From positions 44,466 to 108,465 of the forward strand of contig NZ_PSSW01000012.1 of NCBI RefSeq assembly GCF_002933295.1: DNA of 64,000 nt, written 5' to 3'. The stretch is from Marinobacter flavimaris. Its GTDB lineage: Bacteria > Pseudomonadota > Gammaproteobacteria > Pseudomonadales > Oleiphilaceae. Shown here piece by piece: positions 44,406 to 52,466 of this stretch; positions within the stretch are counted from its first letter, which is position 1; each line of letters opens with the position of its first letter. Below the pieces are notes generated by a model. That model was not told the origin of the DNA. It ran no database searches and worked only from the letters and a program-made list of their open reading frames with translations. Position numbers and translations under genes: made by a program.

Positions 44406-44420
44406 CAGGAATCAGAACCA

Positions 44421-45158
44421 GTGTCCGGAGAGTTTGTGTTTGGCTGGCACGCGGTTGAGGCTGTCCTCAAGCGCGAGCCTGAGCGTCTTCAGCAGGTCTG
44501 GATCCAGACCGGCCGGCAGGATAAGCGGGTCAAGAGCATTACCGATACCCTGGACAGCCTTGGGGTGAAATGGAAGGTCGTGCACCGGAAGGAGCTTGAT
44601 GAGCGGGTGTCCGGTGTACATCAGGGTGTTGTGGCGGCTGTCAGTGAAAGCCGGGAATGGACCGAAGATGATCTGCTGGCCCAGTTGGCCGCCAGTGACA
44701 AACCGCCGTTCCTGCTGGTACTTGATGGCGTAACCGATCCTCACAATCTTGGTGCCTGTATGCGCACCGCCGATGCTGTTGGTGTTCAGGCGGTTATCGT
44801 GCCCAAGGACAAGTCTGCGTCACTGACGCCGGTTGCCCGAAAGGTCGCCTGTGGGGCTGCCGAGACGGTGCCCTTTGTGCGGGTCACCAACCTTGCCCGC
44901 TTTCTGCGCAGTTTGCAGGATCAGGGTGTCTGGCTGATTGGCACCGCCGGTGAGGCGGACGCCACCCTTTACCAGGCTGATTTCAAGGGGCCGGTAGCGC
45001 TGGTGATGGGCGCCGAAGGCAAGGGTATGCGCCGGCTCACCCGCGAGCACTGCGATCAGCTGATCAATATTCCCATGCTCGGCCACGTAGACAGCCTCAA
45101 CGTCTCTGTGGCTACGGGTGTTTGCCTATACGAAGCACTGCGCCAGCGGCTTGGTTAA
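44421..45158 (+). CDS. rlmB: 23S rRNA (guanosine2251-2-O)-methyltransferase
   Basis: RlmB methylates G2251 in the P loop of 23S rRNA. The 245-residue SPOUT enzyme has FVFGWHAVEAVL at the start, motif 1 DPHNLGACMRTADAVG, motif 2 VMGAEGKGMRRL and motif 3 IPMLGHVDSLNVSVATGVCLYE. It begins with GTG. It pairs with rnr upstream, the conserved order. Confidence 0.96.
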   Translation: MSGEFVFGWHAVEAVLKREPERLQQVWIQTGRQDKRVKSITDTLDSLGVKWKVVHRKELDERVSGVHQGVVAAVSESREWTEDDLLAQLAASDKPPFLLVLDGVTDPHNLGACMRTADAVGVQAVIVPKDKSASLTPVARKVACGAAETVPFVRVTNLARFLRSLQDQGVWLIGTAGEADATLYQADFKGPVALVMGAEGKGMRRLTREHCDQLINIPMLGHVDSLNVSVATGVCLYEALRQRLG

Positions 45159-45161
45159 CCC

Positions 45162-45190
45162 TTGCACACAGGGCCTTCCCCGCCTAGAAT
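45162..45190 (+). promoter_or_regulatory. Sigma-70 promoter of the rpsF operon
   Basis: TTGCAC (45162-45167), a 17-base spacer and TAGAAT (45185-45190). Predicted start near 45197, giving a ~205-base leader before rpsF. Close to consensus with ideal spacing. Confidence 0.75.
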
Positions 45191-45195
45191 ATGTG

Positions 45196-45213
45196 ACCCC
45201 TTTTTTAAGGGGT
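45196..45213 (+). terminator. Short hairpin after rlmB, at the rpsF transcript start
   Basis: ACCCCTT / AAGGGGT around TTTT, then GGTTTTGT. It could be a weak rlmB terminator or the 5-prime hairpin of the rpsF transcript, since it coincides with the predicted start site. Confidence 0.45.
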
Positions 45214-45299
45214 GGTTTTGTATTGCCTGATTGCAGGCAACCGGGCCAAGCTTTTGATCAAGCCTTTCTTGTAAAGCCTTATTGATAAAGCAAAAAGAA

Positions 45300-45367
45300 A
45301 CCGGCAGCAGCAGCTGTCAACTCCTTGCTTTCATGTTTGTCGGTCGCGGGTTCAACGCCGTGCCGGT
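45300..45367 (+). promoter_or_regulatory. Candidate rpsF leader structure (S6:S18 control)
   Basis: ACCGGCA (45300-45306) pairs with TGCCGGT (45361-45367), enclosing ~54 bases just upstream of rpsF; a CCG precedes the right arm. Many bacteria have an rpsF leader hairpin with a CCG bulge bound by S6:S18. I cannot confirm the inner fold, so this is tentative. Confidence 0.3.
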
Positions 45368-45401
45368 AAAAAGGAAGCTGTTTAAACCGTAGGGAGAACT
45401 C

Positions 45402-45818
45402 ATGCGTCACTACGAAATCGTTTTTATGGTACATCCGGATCAGAGCGAGCAGGTGCCCGCGATGATCGAGCGTTATACCGGCGTCATCACTGAAGATGGC
45501 GGCAAGGTACATCGCCTGGAAGATTGGGGCCGTCGTCACCTGGCATACCCGATCAACAAGATTCACAAGGCTCACTACGTACTGATGAACGTTGAATGTT
45601 CACAGGCCGCGATGGACGAGCTGACTCACAACTTCCGTTTCAACGATGCAATCATCCGCGACATGATCCTGCGCCGTGATGGTGCGGATACAGACCTGTC
45701 CCCGATGAAAGCTTCCGAGTCCCGTGAAGACCGTCGTGGCGGCGATGATCGCCCGCGTCGTTCAGCCGAATCTGACGAGCCACGTCAGCGTGCTGAAACC
45801 CAGGACGAAGAAGAGTAA
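45402..45818 (+). CDS. rpsF: 30S ribosomal protein S6
   Basis: S6 pairs with S18 in the platform of the small subunit. The 138-residue protein has MRHYEIVFMVHPDQSEQVPA, GRRHLAYPINKIHKAHYVLMN and IIRDMILRRD. It has a long charged tail after ~105 (REDRRGGDDRPRRSAESDEPRQ) ending in EDEEE-like acids (TQDEEE), a site for Glu addition by RimK in relatives. RBS AGGGAG at proper spacing. Confidence 0.98.
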   Translation: MRHYEIVFMVHPDQSEQVPAMIERYTGVITEDGGKVHRLEDWGRRHLAYPINKIHKAHYVLMNVECSQAAMDELTHNFRFNDAIIRDMILRRDGADTDLSPMKASESREDRRGGDDRPRRSAESDEPRQRAETQDEEE

Positions 45819-45843
45819 TTAACCGGAGTTGAGGAGTTAAGTT

Positions 45844-46074
45844 ATGGCTCGTTTTTTCAGACGTCGTAAGTTCTGCCGCTTCACGGCAGAGGGTGTTAAG
45901 GAGATCGATTACAAAGATCTGGACACCCTGAAAGGCTACATCACTGAAACCGGCAAAATCGTGCCCAGCCGCATCACCGGCACCAAAGCACGTTATCAGC
46001 GTCAGCTGGCTACCGCTATCAAGCGTGCCCGCTACCTGGCACTGCTGCCGTACTCGGACAGCCACGATAACTAA
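45844..46074 (+). CDS. rpsR: 30S ribosomal protein S18
   Basis: The 76-residue protein has FRRRKFCRFTAEGVKEIDYKD, LKGYITETGKIVPSRITGT and ARYQRQLATAIKRARYLALLPY, in separate conserved blocks. It binds 16S rRNA together with S6. Cys13 is the family Cys. Located 25 bases after rpsF. Confidence 0.98.
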   Translation: MARFFRRRKFCRFTAEGVKEIDYKDLDTLKGYITETGKIVPSRITGTKARYQRQLATAIKRARYLALLPYSDSHDN

Positions 46075-46100
46075 GTAACAGAAACACAGGACTTGGGACC

Positions 46101-46967
46101 ATGCGTGCACTTGCACAGTATGTAATGCGCGGTCCCTTCCAGGCCGGCGGGGTAGCAGCAGTCACGACTGCAGTGCCCTTGTTGTTCTGGATTGGCGCAG
46201 CCGTTGTCGGCCTGGTTATTCTCAGGCTTGGCATCAGCCAGGGGCTCAATATCGGGCTCTGGGCATTACTTCCGGCGCTTGGCTGGAGCATTTTCGGGCA
46301 GGACCCGACCGCTCTGGCTGTATTGCTCCAGGTGATGCTCATGGCGTCGCTGATCAGAACCACGCAGTCCTGGGAAAAAGCCCTGCTTGCGGGAAGTTTT
46401 CTCGCAATCGTCACAGGCCTGATGTTGCCTGTGGTCTACCCGGGCTTGCTGGATGATCTGGTCCAGGCCGGGGTGAGCTTTTACCAACAGTACAATGCCG
46501 AAATCGCGCAGAGTCTCGGCGATGACCTCGACAGGGTTATCCGCGACACGATGAACGCGAGTATGGCCGGCACCTACCTGGCAACGGGTGTGGGCATGAC
46601 CATGCTGGCGCGGTCCTGGCAGGCGGGGCTTTATAACCCCGGTGGGTTCCGCAAGGAATTCCATAGCCTGCGGCTGTCGGCGCCGATTGCGGTGTTGTGT
46701 GCAGTGACCATGGTGGTTGGTCCGATCCTCGGGCTGAATTCCATGTTGCTTGCCTGGGCTGCGGGAACACCGCTGTTCCTGGCCAGCCTGGCACTGGTAC
46801 ACGGCGTTGTTGGTTTGAAAAAGCTCAGTGGGAACTGGTTGGCGATGTTTTATGTAGCGCTGATCCTTTTGGGCCCAAGCCTGATGATTCTGTTAGTGGT
46901 TCTGGCTTTTGTGGATAGCTGGCTGGATATCCGGAGGCGTATAAGCCCTGCCGGGCCGGCTGAATAA
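46101..46967 (+). CDS. Integral membrane protein in the rpsR-rplI gap (DUF2232-like)
   Basis: The 288-residue protein has about eight hydrophobic segments and few charged residues outside one loop (~130-160: YNAEIAQSLGDDLDRVIRDTMN). A membrane protein in this exact position is usual in Pseudomonas-like genomes, often labelled YybS/DUF2232; I base the label on position and layout. Function is unknown. It is 26 bases after rpsR and 20 before rplI, so it is part of the ribosomal operon. Confidence 0.85.
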   Translation: MRALAQYVMRGPFQAGGVAAVTTAVPLLFWIGAAVVGLVILRLGISQGLNIGLWALLPALGWSIFGQDPTALAVLLQVMLMASLIRTTQSWEKALLAGSFLAIVTGLMLPVVYPGLLDDLVQAGVSFYQQYNAEIAQSLGDDLDRVIRDTMNASMAGTYLATGVGMTMLARSWQAGLYNPGGFRKEFHSLRLSAPIAVLCAVTMVVGPILGLNSMLLAWAAGTPLFLASLALVHGVVGLKKLSGNWLAMFYVALILLGPSLMILLVVLAFVDSWLDIRRRISPAGPAE

Positions 46968-46987
46968 AGCACGAAGAGGTTAACGAG

Positions 46988-47434
46988 ATGGAAGTTATTC
47001 TGCTCGAGAAAGTTGCAAACCTTGGCTCCCTGGGTGACAAGGTAAAGGTTAAGGCCGGTTACGGTCGTAATTTCCTGCTTCCTTATGGCAAGGCTGTACC
47101 TGCCACTGAAGCAAACCTGAAGGCGTTCGAAGAGCGTCGTGCCGAGCTTGAGAAAGCAGCTGCTGAGAAGCTGTCTGCTGCCCAGGCCCGCGCCGAGGCC
47201 CTCGAGGGTGCCGCTTTCACCATCAGCTCCAAGGCCGGTGAAGAAGGCAAGCTGTTCGGTTCTATCGGTGTGCGCGACATCGCTGACGCGATCACTGCCG
47301 GTGGTACCGAAGTAGAGAAGAGCGAAGTTCGTCTGCCGGAAGGCCCGATCCGGGTGACTGGCGAGTACGAGATTGAGCTTCAGCTGCACTCCGACGTTGA
47401 AGTAAGCGTCAAGCTGGCGGTTGTTGCCGAGTAA
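46988..47434 (+). CDS. rplI: 50S ribosomal protein L9
   Basis: The 148-residue protein has the L9 start MEVILLEKVANLGSLGDKVKVKAGYGRNFLLPYGKA (in conserved blocks), a long charged helix (~40-75), and a C-terminal domain with GKLFGSIGVRDIADAI. L9 links the L1 stalk base to the ribosome edge and helps frame maintenance. Last gene of the rpsF operon. Confidence 0.98.
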   Translation: MEVILLEKVANLGSLGDKVKVKAGYGRNFLLPYGKAVPATEANLKAFEERRAELEKAAAEKLSAAQARAEALEGAAFTISSKAGEEGKLFGSIGVRDIADAITAGGTEVEKSEVRLPEGPIRVTGEYEIELQLHSDVEVSVKLAVVAE

Positions 47435-47529
47435 GCCGTTTTCTCTGGAAACGGTGCTGGGGTTGCCCCGGCTCTGGTAATACGCTGGTGGCCCCACTGC
47501 CTCTTTAGAGGCTGGTGCCGGCCAACCTG

Positions 47530-47565
47530 ACAGGCCCGAACCGCATCTCGCGGCTTTCGGGCCTG
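47530..47565 (+). terminator. Hairpin after rplI
   Basis: A long stem: ACAGGCCCGAA (47530-47540) with TTCGGGCCTGT (47555-47565), plus an inner CCGC/GCGG pair. T run after it is short (TGCTTTC). It lies in the 231-base gap before dnaB and probably ends the rpsF operon. Confidence 0.6.
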
Positions 47566-47665
47566 TTGCTTTCTGGTATGCTGTTAAGACCCTGTAACCC
47601 CCTCCCATTGCTTCGGCAGGTCGCTTAAACTGTCGTGGTTATGATGTGCAACTGAAGATGTGTTC

Positions 47666-49072
47666 ATGGCCAAGCCCAATCTGAAGCCCGCGAGTACCGA
47701 TCTCGAAACCAGCCGGATCAAGGTTCCCCCTCATTCTGTCGAAGCAGAGCAGGCAGTCCTGGGCGGCCTGATGCTGGACAATCGCCGGTTTGACGAGATC
47801 TCCGAGGTGATTTCGGCCGCCGATTTTTACCGACAGGACCACCGGCTGATCTTTGGCGCTGTGGAGCGCCTTGCCAGTGAGAGTGAGCCGCTGGATGTGG
47901 TCACCCTCGCCGAATTCCTGGAGCGGGCCGGTGATATCGAAGATGCCGGTGGTTTGTCCTATCTGGCGGAATTGGCCGAGAAAACCCCGGGTGCAGCCAA
48001 CATCCGTGCCTACGCCGATATCGTCCGGGAACGCTCCATTCTGCGCCAGCTGGTGGAGGTGTCCGGCAAGATTTCCGATTCGGCCTTTAATCCACTCGGG
48101 CGAAACAGCAATGAGATTCTGGATGAGGCTGAGCGCAGCGTTTTCCAGATTGCCGAAGCGCGGGTCAAGGAGGGTTCCGGGCCGCAGGCCATCAACCCCA
48201 TTCTGGCCAAGACCCTGAGCCGGATTGAGGAACTGTTTGAGTCAGGTGAGCAGACCACCGGCCTGACCACCGGTTTCAAGGATCTGGATGAGCAGACCTC
48301 GGGCATGCAGCCTTCGGACCTGATCATCGTGGCGGGTCGCCCCTCCATGGGTAAGACGACCTTTGCGATGAATATTGTCGAGAATGCCCTGATCAGCACC
48401 GGCACGCCGGTTCTGGTGTTCAGTATGGAGATGCCGGCGGATGCCCTTGCCATGCGTATGCTCTCGTCGCTCGGGCGCATTGACCAGACCAAGGTTCGCG
48501 GCGGCAAGCTGGAAGAAGACGACTGGCCCCGGCTGACCTCGGCGGTGAGCCTTCTGAAAGACAAGCCGCTTTATATCGACGATACGCCGGGCCTGAGCCC
48601 TACCGAGATGCGTTCCCGGGCGCGCCGTATTGCCCGGGAAAACGACGGCAAGATTGGCCTGATCATGGTCGACTACCTGCAGCTTATGCGGGTGCCCGGC
48701 AACACCGAGGGTCGGACCGCTGAGATCTCGGAAATTTCCCGGTCACTGAAGGGTATCGCCAAAGAGTTGAGTTGCCCGGTGGTGGCCCTGTCCCAGCTTA
48801 ACCGGAGCCTTGAGCAGCGGCCCAACAAGCGCCCGGTGAACTCGGATTTGCGGGAATCCGGCGCCATCGAGCAGGACGCCGACGTCATCATGTTTGTGTA
48901 CCGGGATGAAGTCTACAACGAGGACACCCCGGACAAGGGCATTGCCGAGATCATTATTGGTAAGCAGCGGAACGGCCCCATTGGCACCATCCGACTTGCG
49001 TTTATCGGCAAGTACACGAAATTCGAAGATCTGGCCCACGGCGATTATAGCGACTACGGCGGGGAGTATTGA
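47666..49072 (+). CDS. dnaB: Replicative DNA helicase
   Basis: DnaB unwinds the fork as a hexamer. The 468-residue protein has the N-terminal domain (PPHSVEAEQAVLGGLMLD), the linker, and the RecA-like core with Walker A GRPSMGKTTFAMNI, Walker B LIMVDYLQLM, and SREIS-like ALSQLNRSLEQRPNKRPVNSDLRESG (in parts). No intein is present. ATG 47666 is preferred; a GTG six bases upstream is possible. The alr start shares a base with its stop. Confidence 0.97.
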   Translation: MAKPNLKPASTDLETSRIKVPPHSVEAEQAVLGGLMLDNRRFDEISEVISAADFYRQDHRLIFGAVERLASESEPLDVVTLAEFLERAGDIEDAGGLSYLAELAEKTPGAANIRAYADIVRERSILRQLVEVSGKISDSAFNPLGRNSNEILDEAERSVFQIAEARVKEGSGPQAINPILAKTLSRIEELFESGEQTTGLTTGFKDLDEQTSGMQPSDLIIVAGRPSMGKTTFAMNIVENALISTGTPVLVFSMEMPADALAMRMLSSLGRIDQTKVRGGKLEEDDWPRLTSAVSLLKDKPLYIDDTPGLSPTEMRSRARRIARENDGKIGLIMVDYLQLMRVPGNTEGRTAEISEISRSLKGIAKELSCPVVALSQLNRSLEQRPNKRPVNSDLRESGAIEQDADVIMFVYRDEVYNEDTPDKGIAEIIIGKQRNGPIGTIRLAFIGKYTKFEDLAHGDYSDYGGEY

Positions 49073-50148
49073 TGCCCCGCAGTACGATTGCCCGCATTGA
49101 TCTGGACGCCTTGCGCCGGAACTTCCAGACTGCCCAGCGGCGGGCAGGCGGGGCCAGGGTGATGGCCGTGGTGAAAGCCGATGGCTATGGCCACGGCATC
49201 GGGCCGGTGGCTTCGGCGTTGGAAAGCCTGGCGCCGAAATACGCAGTGGCTTGCCTGGAAGAAGCGCGTGCCATTCGGGAAACAGGTCTGATACAGCCGG
49301 TTGTCCTGCTTCAGGGCGTCCATGCTGAAGCGGATATCGCTGAATGCGCCCGGAGTGGCTTTGAGCCGGTGTTCCACAGTTTCCAGCAACTGGCGTGGCT
49401 GGAGCGTCTGGATACATGGCCCGCTTTCTGGCTGAAAGTGAACAGCGGTATGAACCGTCTCGGCTTTCATCCGGACGAGCTGGCCGGGGTGATGAGCCGG
49501 TTACAGGCCATGAGCGCTGATACAGAGATCCTGGGGTTCGTCACGCATTTTGCGTGCGCCGACGATCCCGACAGCGCAATGACGGCGCAGCAGACTGCGG
49601 TGTTTGAAAAGGCCACGTCTTCGTTCCCGGATTTAATGAAGAGCGTTGCCAATTCGGCCGCCCATTTTCGACCGGGCCAGCCGATGTTTGACTGGAGCCG
49701 CCCCGGAATCATGTTGTATGGCGGCTCACCAATGGTGGGCACGACCGGTCCCGAGCTTGGCCTCGAGCCGGTTATGTCGCTTGAGGCGCCGTTGATCAGC
49801 ACCCGGATGGTGCCGGCGGGCGAGTCTGTTGGCTATGGGGCCAGCTGGGTCGCCGATCGGGACACCCGGATGGGCATGGTCGCGATCGGTTACGGTGATG
49901 GCTACCCCCGGCATGCCGGCACCAATACGCCTGCGGCGATCAACGGCCAGCGGATCAGACTGATTGGCCGGGTATCCATGGACATGCTGGCGGTGGACCT
50001 CACCAATGCACCCGATGCGAAGGAGGGTGACAGCGTTGAACTCTGGGGTCGCACCGTGGGGGTCGATGAGGTAGCCGCCCGTGCCGGCACTATCTCCTAC
50101 GAGTTGATGACCGGCATCACCGGGCGGGTACCGCGGCAATACCGGTAG
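49072..50148 (+). CDS. alr: Alanine racemase
   Basis: Alr interconverts L- and D-alanine for peptidoglycan. The 358-residue protein has the PLP-Lys motif AVVKADGYGHG, LKVNSGMNRLGF, the catalytic Tyr region SVGYGASW, AIGYGDGYPR, and LIGRVSMDMLAVDLT. It is coupled to dnaB (TGATG), the usual pairing in gammaproteobacteria. Confidence 0.97.
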   Translation: MPRSTIARIDLDALRRNFQTAQRRAGGARVMAVVKADGYGHGIGPVASALESLAPKYAVACLEEARAIRETGLIQPVVLLQGVHAEADIAECARSGFEPVFHSFQQLAWLERLDTWPAFWLKVNSGMNRLGFHPDELAGVMSRLQAMSADTEILGFVTHFACADDPDSAMTAQQTAVFEKATSSFPDLMKSVANSAAHFRPGQPMFDWSRPGIMLYGGSPMVGTTGPELGLEPVMSLEAPLISTRMVPAGESVGYGASWVADRDTRMGMVAIGYGDGYPRHAGTNTPAAINGQRIRLIGRVSMDMLAVDLTNAPDAKEGDSVELWGRTVGVDEVAARAGTISYELMTGITGRVPRQYR

Positions 50149-50165
50149 CGTTGTGGAGCGCTTTT

Positions 50166-50522
50166 TCAGCCCGGTTCCGGTTCGTGAATGATTTCCTCGA
50201 TAAAGTCGAGAATGGCAGCGAGGCTGCGGTCGTCCAGCTTTTTGAGCACCTTGTGCACGACCATCTTGCTGCCTTTAAGCATGCTGCTGATGCCCATTTT
50301 GGCCATGCCCATCATCATGCTGCTGGCATGCAGGCGGCGAAGCGGCTCCAGGAAAAAGAAGTCCAGACCTTCTTCGGTCATGTCCACAATCAGGTTGAAG
50401 AGTTTGTCGATGGCTTCCTTGTCGGCCTTGCCGCGTTCGCGCAGTTCGCCGACGGTATACAGGGCCCGGGTTCGCAACTCATCAGGGATCGGCGCCACAA
50501 TGTGGCTCTGTTGTTTCAGCAT
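50166..50522 (-). CDS. Hypothetical helical protein, 118 residues
   Basis: Starts at an ATG preceded by CAGGAA. It reads as an all-helical cytoplasmic protein: IPDELRTRALYTVGELRERGKADKEAID, DMTEEGLDFFFLEPLRRLHASSMMMGMAKMGISSMLKG (in parts), and LDDRSLAAILDFIEEIIHEPE. The Met-rich middle helix is notable. No signal peptide; I do not recognise a family. Convergent with alr. Confidence 0.7.
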   Translation of the reverse strand: MLKQQSHIVAPIPDELRTRALYTVGELRERGKADKEAIDKLFNLIVDMTEEGLDFFFLEPLRRLHASSMMMGMAKMGISSMLKGSKMVVHKVLKKLDDRSLAAILDFIEEIIHEPEPG

Positions 50523-50671
50523 GACAGTTCCTGTTGTTGTATGCTCTTGAAAGAAATAGCAAAGCATTAAATTCAGACTGCATCAGTGTAGGCGCCGGAA
50601 TCCAGAAGCCATTGGCCAGACCGGTTCCGAAATAACGTCACATCAGTGATATCGGGAGGCATTGAATCCTC

Positions 50672-51550
50672 GTGCATGTACTTGTTGTTCACGATTACGG
50701 CCCTTTGGGGAAGGTTTTGCTGGAGCGCTTGCGGGCAACGCACCTGCACGTCAGCCCTTTGCTTGTCAGCGATCCCTCCAACGCCGATCTTGATGCACTG
50801 GAGAACTGGATTCCCGAAGATACCGACCTGATCGTAAATGCACTCTGGATGGCCGATCCGGAGGTCGCCGAGAATGATCCTGAGGGGGTCCATATGGCGG
50901 CATTCTCGCTACCGGTGGCGATGGCCGAGTTTGCGCGTGATCGTGGTATGGCGCTGCTCCAGCTGTCCTCCTGCTACGTGTTCGATGGCCGGAAGCAAAG
51001 CGGGTACATCACTTCCAATCCGGGGCAGCCGGTGAATGAGCTGGGTAACTGGCAATGGGAGTGCGAGCAGGCCCTGCGGACCCTGTTGCCTCGGCATATT
51101 ATCCTGCGGACCGGCTGGAGCCTGGCACGGTTCATCCGGAAGGTGCAGGCCAGTACGGCTGCCGGTGAAATACTGTCACTGCCCGGACGATGCCGGGGGC
51201 AACCCGTGTCGGTCCGTGATCTGGCCCGGGTAATCGAGGCGGTGGTTCTGCAACTTGATTGCGGGGCCGAGGTCTGGGGCACCTATCAGTACGCCGGTGC
51301 CGAGGAAATCAATCTGTACGAGCTGGGCCTGGCGATTGCCGGGCTGCCCGGCATTCCCGAAGGGATCCGGGTGGTGGACGAGGTGCCCGAGTGGGGCCAT
51401 CTTGAGCCGGTCAATACCACGCTGATCTGCACCAAGATCCGCAATACCTTCGGCATCAAGCAGATGCCCTGGCGCTCTGGCCTGGTGGATGAGCTGACGA
51501 TGCTGAAAAAGAATAACGGGAGGGAAGTGGAGAGTGAGCCCGCCGGTTGA
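50672..51550 (+). CDS. NAD-binding sugar-nucleotide reductase-like protein (RmlD family)
   Basis: The 292-residue protein resembles RmlD/SDR enzymes: a start MHVLVVHDYGPLGKVLLERL with a partly lost Gly-rich motif, QLSSCYVFDGRKQSGYI, the region where Tyr-Lys would lie (NELGNWQWECEQALR), and LRTGWSLARF. The catalytic YxxxK is not visible (Trp-Glu-Cys-Glu stands there), so it may bind NAD and a sugar nucleotide without the usual chemistry. Starts with GTG; GGGAGG lies 11 bases upstream. Not in a polysaccharide cluster. Confidence 0.75.
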   Translation: MHVLVVHDYGPLGKVLLERLRATHLHVSPLLVSDPSNADLDALENWIPEDTDLIVNALWMADPEVAENDPEGVHMAAFSLPVAMAEFARDRGMALLQLSSCYVFDGRKQSGYITSNPGQPVNELGNWQWECEQALRTLLPRHIILRTGWSLARFIRKVQASTAAGEILSLPGRCRGQPVSVRDLARVIEAVVLQLDCGAEVWGTYQYAGAEEINLYELGLAIAGLPGIPEGIRVVDEVPEWGHLEPVNTTLICTKIRNTFGIKQMPWRSGLVDELTMLKKNNGREVESEPAG

Positions 51551-51564
51551 TGACAACGGCGGGC
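51538..51564. terminator. Hairpin between convergent epimerase-like and Fnr genes
   Basis: GCCCGCCGGTTG (51538-51549) pairs with CAACGGCGGGC (51554-51564) with one bulged G around ATGA. The stop codon of the upstream gene is inside the stem. It is followed by AAAACGTTATTT. Confidence 0.65.
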
Positions 51565-51577
51565 AAAACGTTATTTC

Positions 51578-52327
51578 TCAGCTATTGCACTGGCGGGAGA
51601 ATTCCCGGCTGACCATTTGCAGGGCTTCGATATCCAGAAGTTCGACTTCCCGGCCCCGGGCCTTGATGATGCCCTGATTCTGAAAGCGCGTGAATACCCG
51701 GCTTACCGTTTCAACGGCGAGGCCCAGGAAGTTTGCGATGTCGTTCCGTGCCATGGGCAGACTGAAGTTGGTCGGCGACATACGGCGGCGCTGGAATCGG
51801 CTGGACAGCGACAAGAGCAGTGCAGCAATGCGCTCTTCAGCGGTGTTCTTGCTCAGCAGCATGGCCAGTTGATGGCTGTTCTGGATCTCCTGGCTCATCA
51901 GGTGATACATGTGGTGCTGCAACTCGGGCAGTTTGCCGGTCAGCTCCTCCAGTTTCTCCATCGGGAACTCACACACGCTGGTCCGTTCCAGAGCCTTGGC
52001 GGTGCACGCATAATGTTCACTGCCAATGCTGTCCAGGCCTACCAGCTCTCCGGGCATGAAAAAGCCCGTCACCTGTTCCTCGCCATTCTCGGTAATGATC
52101 GACGTCTTTATGGAGCCGCTTTTTACCGCAAAACAGGAGCGGTAGGGCGTGCTCTGGTCGAAGATGTGTTCACCACGGTTGAAGATCCGCCCCTGCTGGA
52201 CAATGTCTTCCAGCCGGTCGAGGTCATTCTCTTCAATTGCCAGGGGCAGGCACAGGTTGCTCAGACTGCACTGGTGGCAGGACGCCTTGAGGGGAGATGC
52301 CTGACGAAACGGAATTGCTTGAGCCAT
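51578..52327 (-). CDS. anr: Fnr/Anr-type oxygen-responsive transcription factor
   Basis: The ~249-residue regulator has the Fe-S cluster ligands of Fnr: Cys17, Cys20, Cys26 in CHQCSLSNLC, with a fourth at Cys119 (SVCEFP). The cNMP-like domain (~30-150) precedes a helix-turn-helix with ARNDIANFLGLAVETVSRVF, which has the E-xx-S-R set that reads TTGAT half sites. It should activate anaerobic/microaerobic genes when the 4Fe-4S cluster is intact. A near-perfect Fnr box lies just upstream of its own start. ATG 52327 is the family start. Confidence 0.93.
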   Translation of the reverse strand: MAQAIPFRQASPLKASCHQCSLSNLCLPLAIEENDLDRLEDIVQQGRIFNRGEHIFDQSTPYRSCFAVKSGSIKTSIITENGEEQVTGFFMPGELVGLDSIGSEHYACTAKALERTSVCEFPMEKLEELTGKLPELQHHMYHLMSQEIQNSHQLAMLLSKNTAEERIAALLLSLSSRFQRRRMSPTNFSLPMARNDIANFLGLAVETVSRVFTRFQNQGIIKARGREVELLDIEALQMVSREFSRQCNS

Positions 52328-52346
52328 ACGTGATAATCCGTCCGAT

Positions 52347-52360
52347 TTGATCCATGTCAA
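52347..52360. promoter_or_regulatory. FNR/ANR box upstream of anr
   Basis: TTGAT-CCAT-GTCAA, 9 of 10 matches to TTGAT-N4-ATCAA, ending 20 bases before the anr ATG. A site so close to the start is most likely at or downstream of the promoter, fitting negative self-control as known for E. coli fnr. Confidence 0.7.
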
Positions 52361-52421
52361 CTATGTACCTTAATACGGATGGCCGTCTTTGCCAATAATC
52401 AAGCTGGATGATCTTAGAATA

Positions 52422-52455
52422 TATTTTTAAAAAATAAGGGCCCGCAGGCCCTTAT
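52422..52455 (-). terminator. Intrinsic terminator of fabB
   Basis: On the minus strand ATAAGGGCC-TGCG-GGCCCTTAT (52434-52455) is followed by TTTTTAAAAAT, a 9-bp perfect stem with a T run, 12 bases past the fabB stop. Confidence 0.9.
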
Positions 52456-52466
52456 GCATCGCGGTT

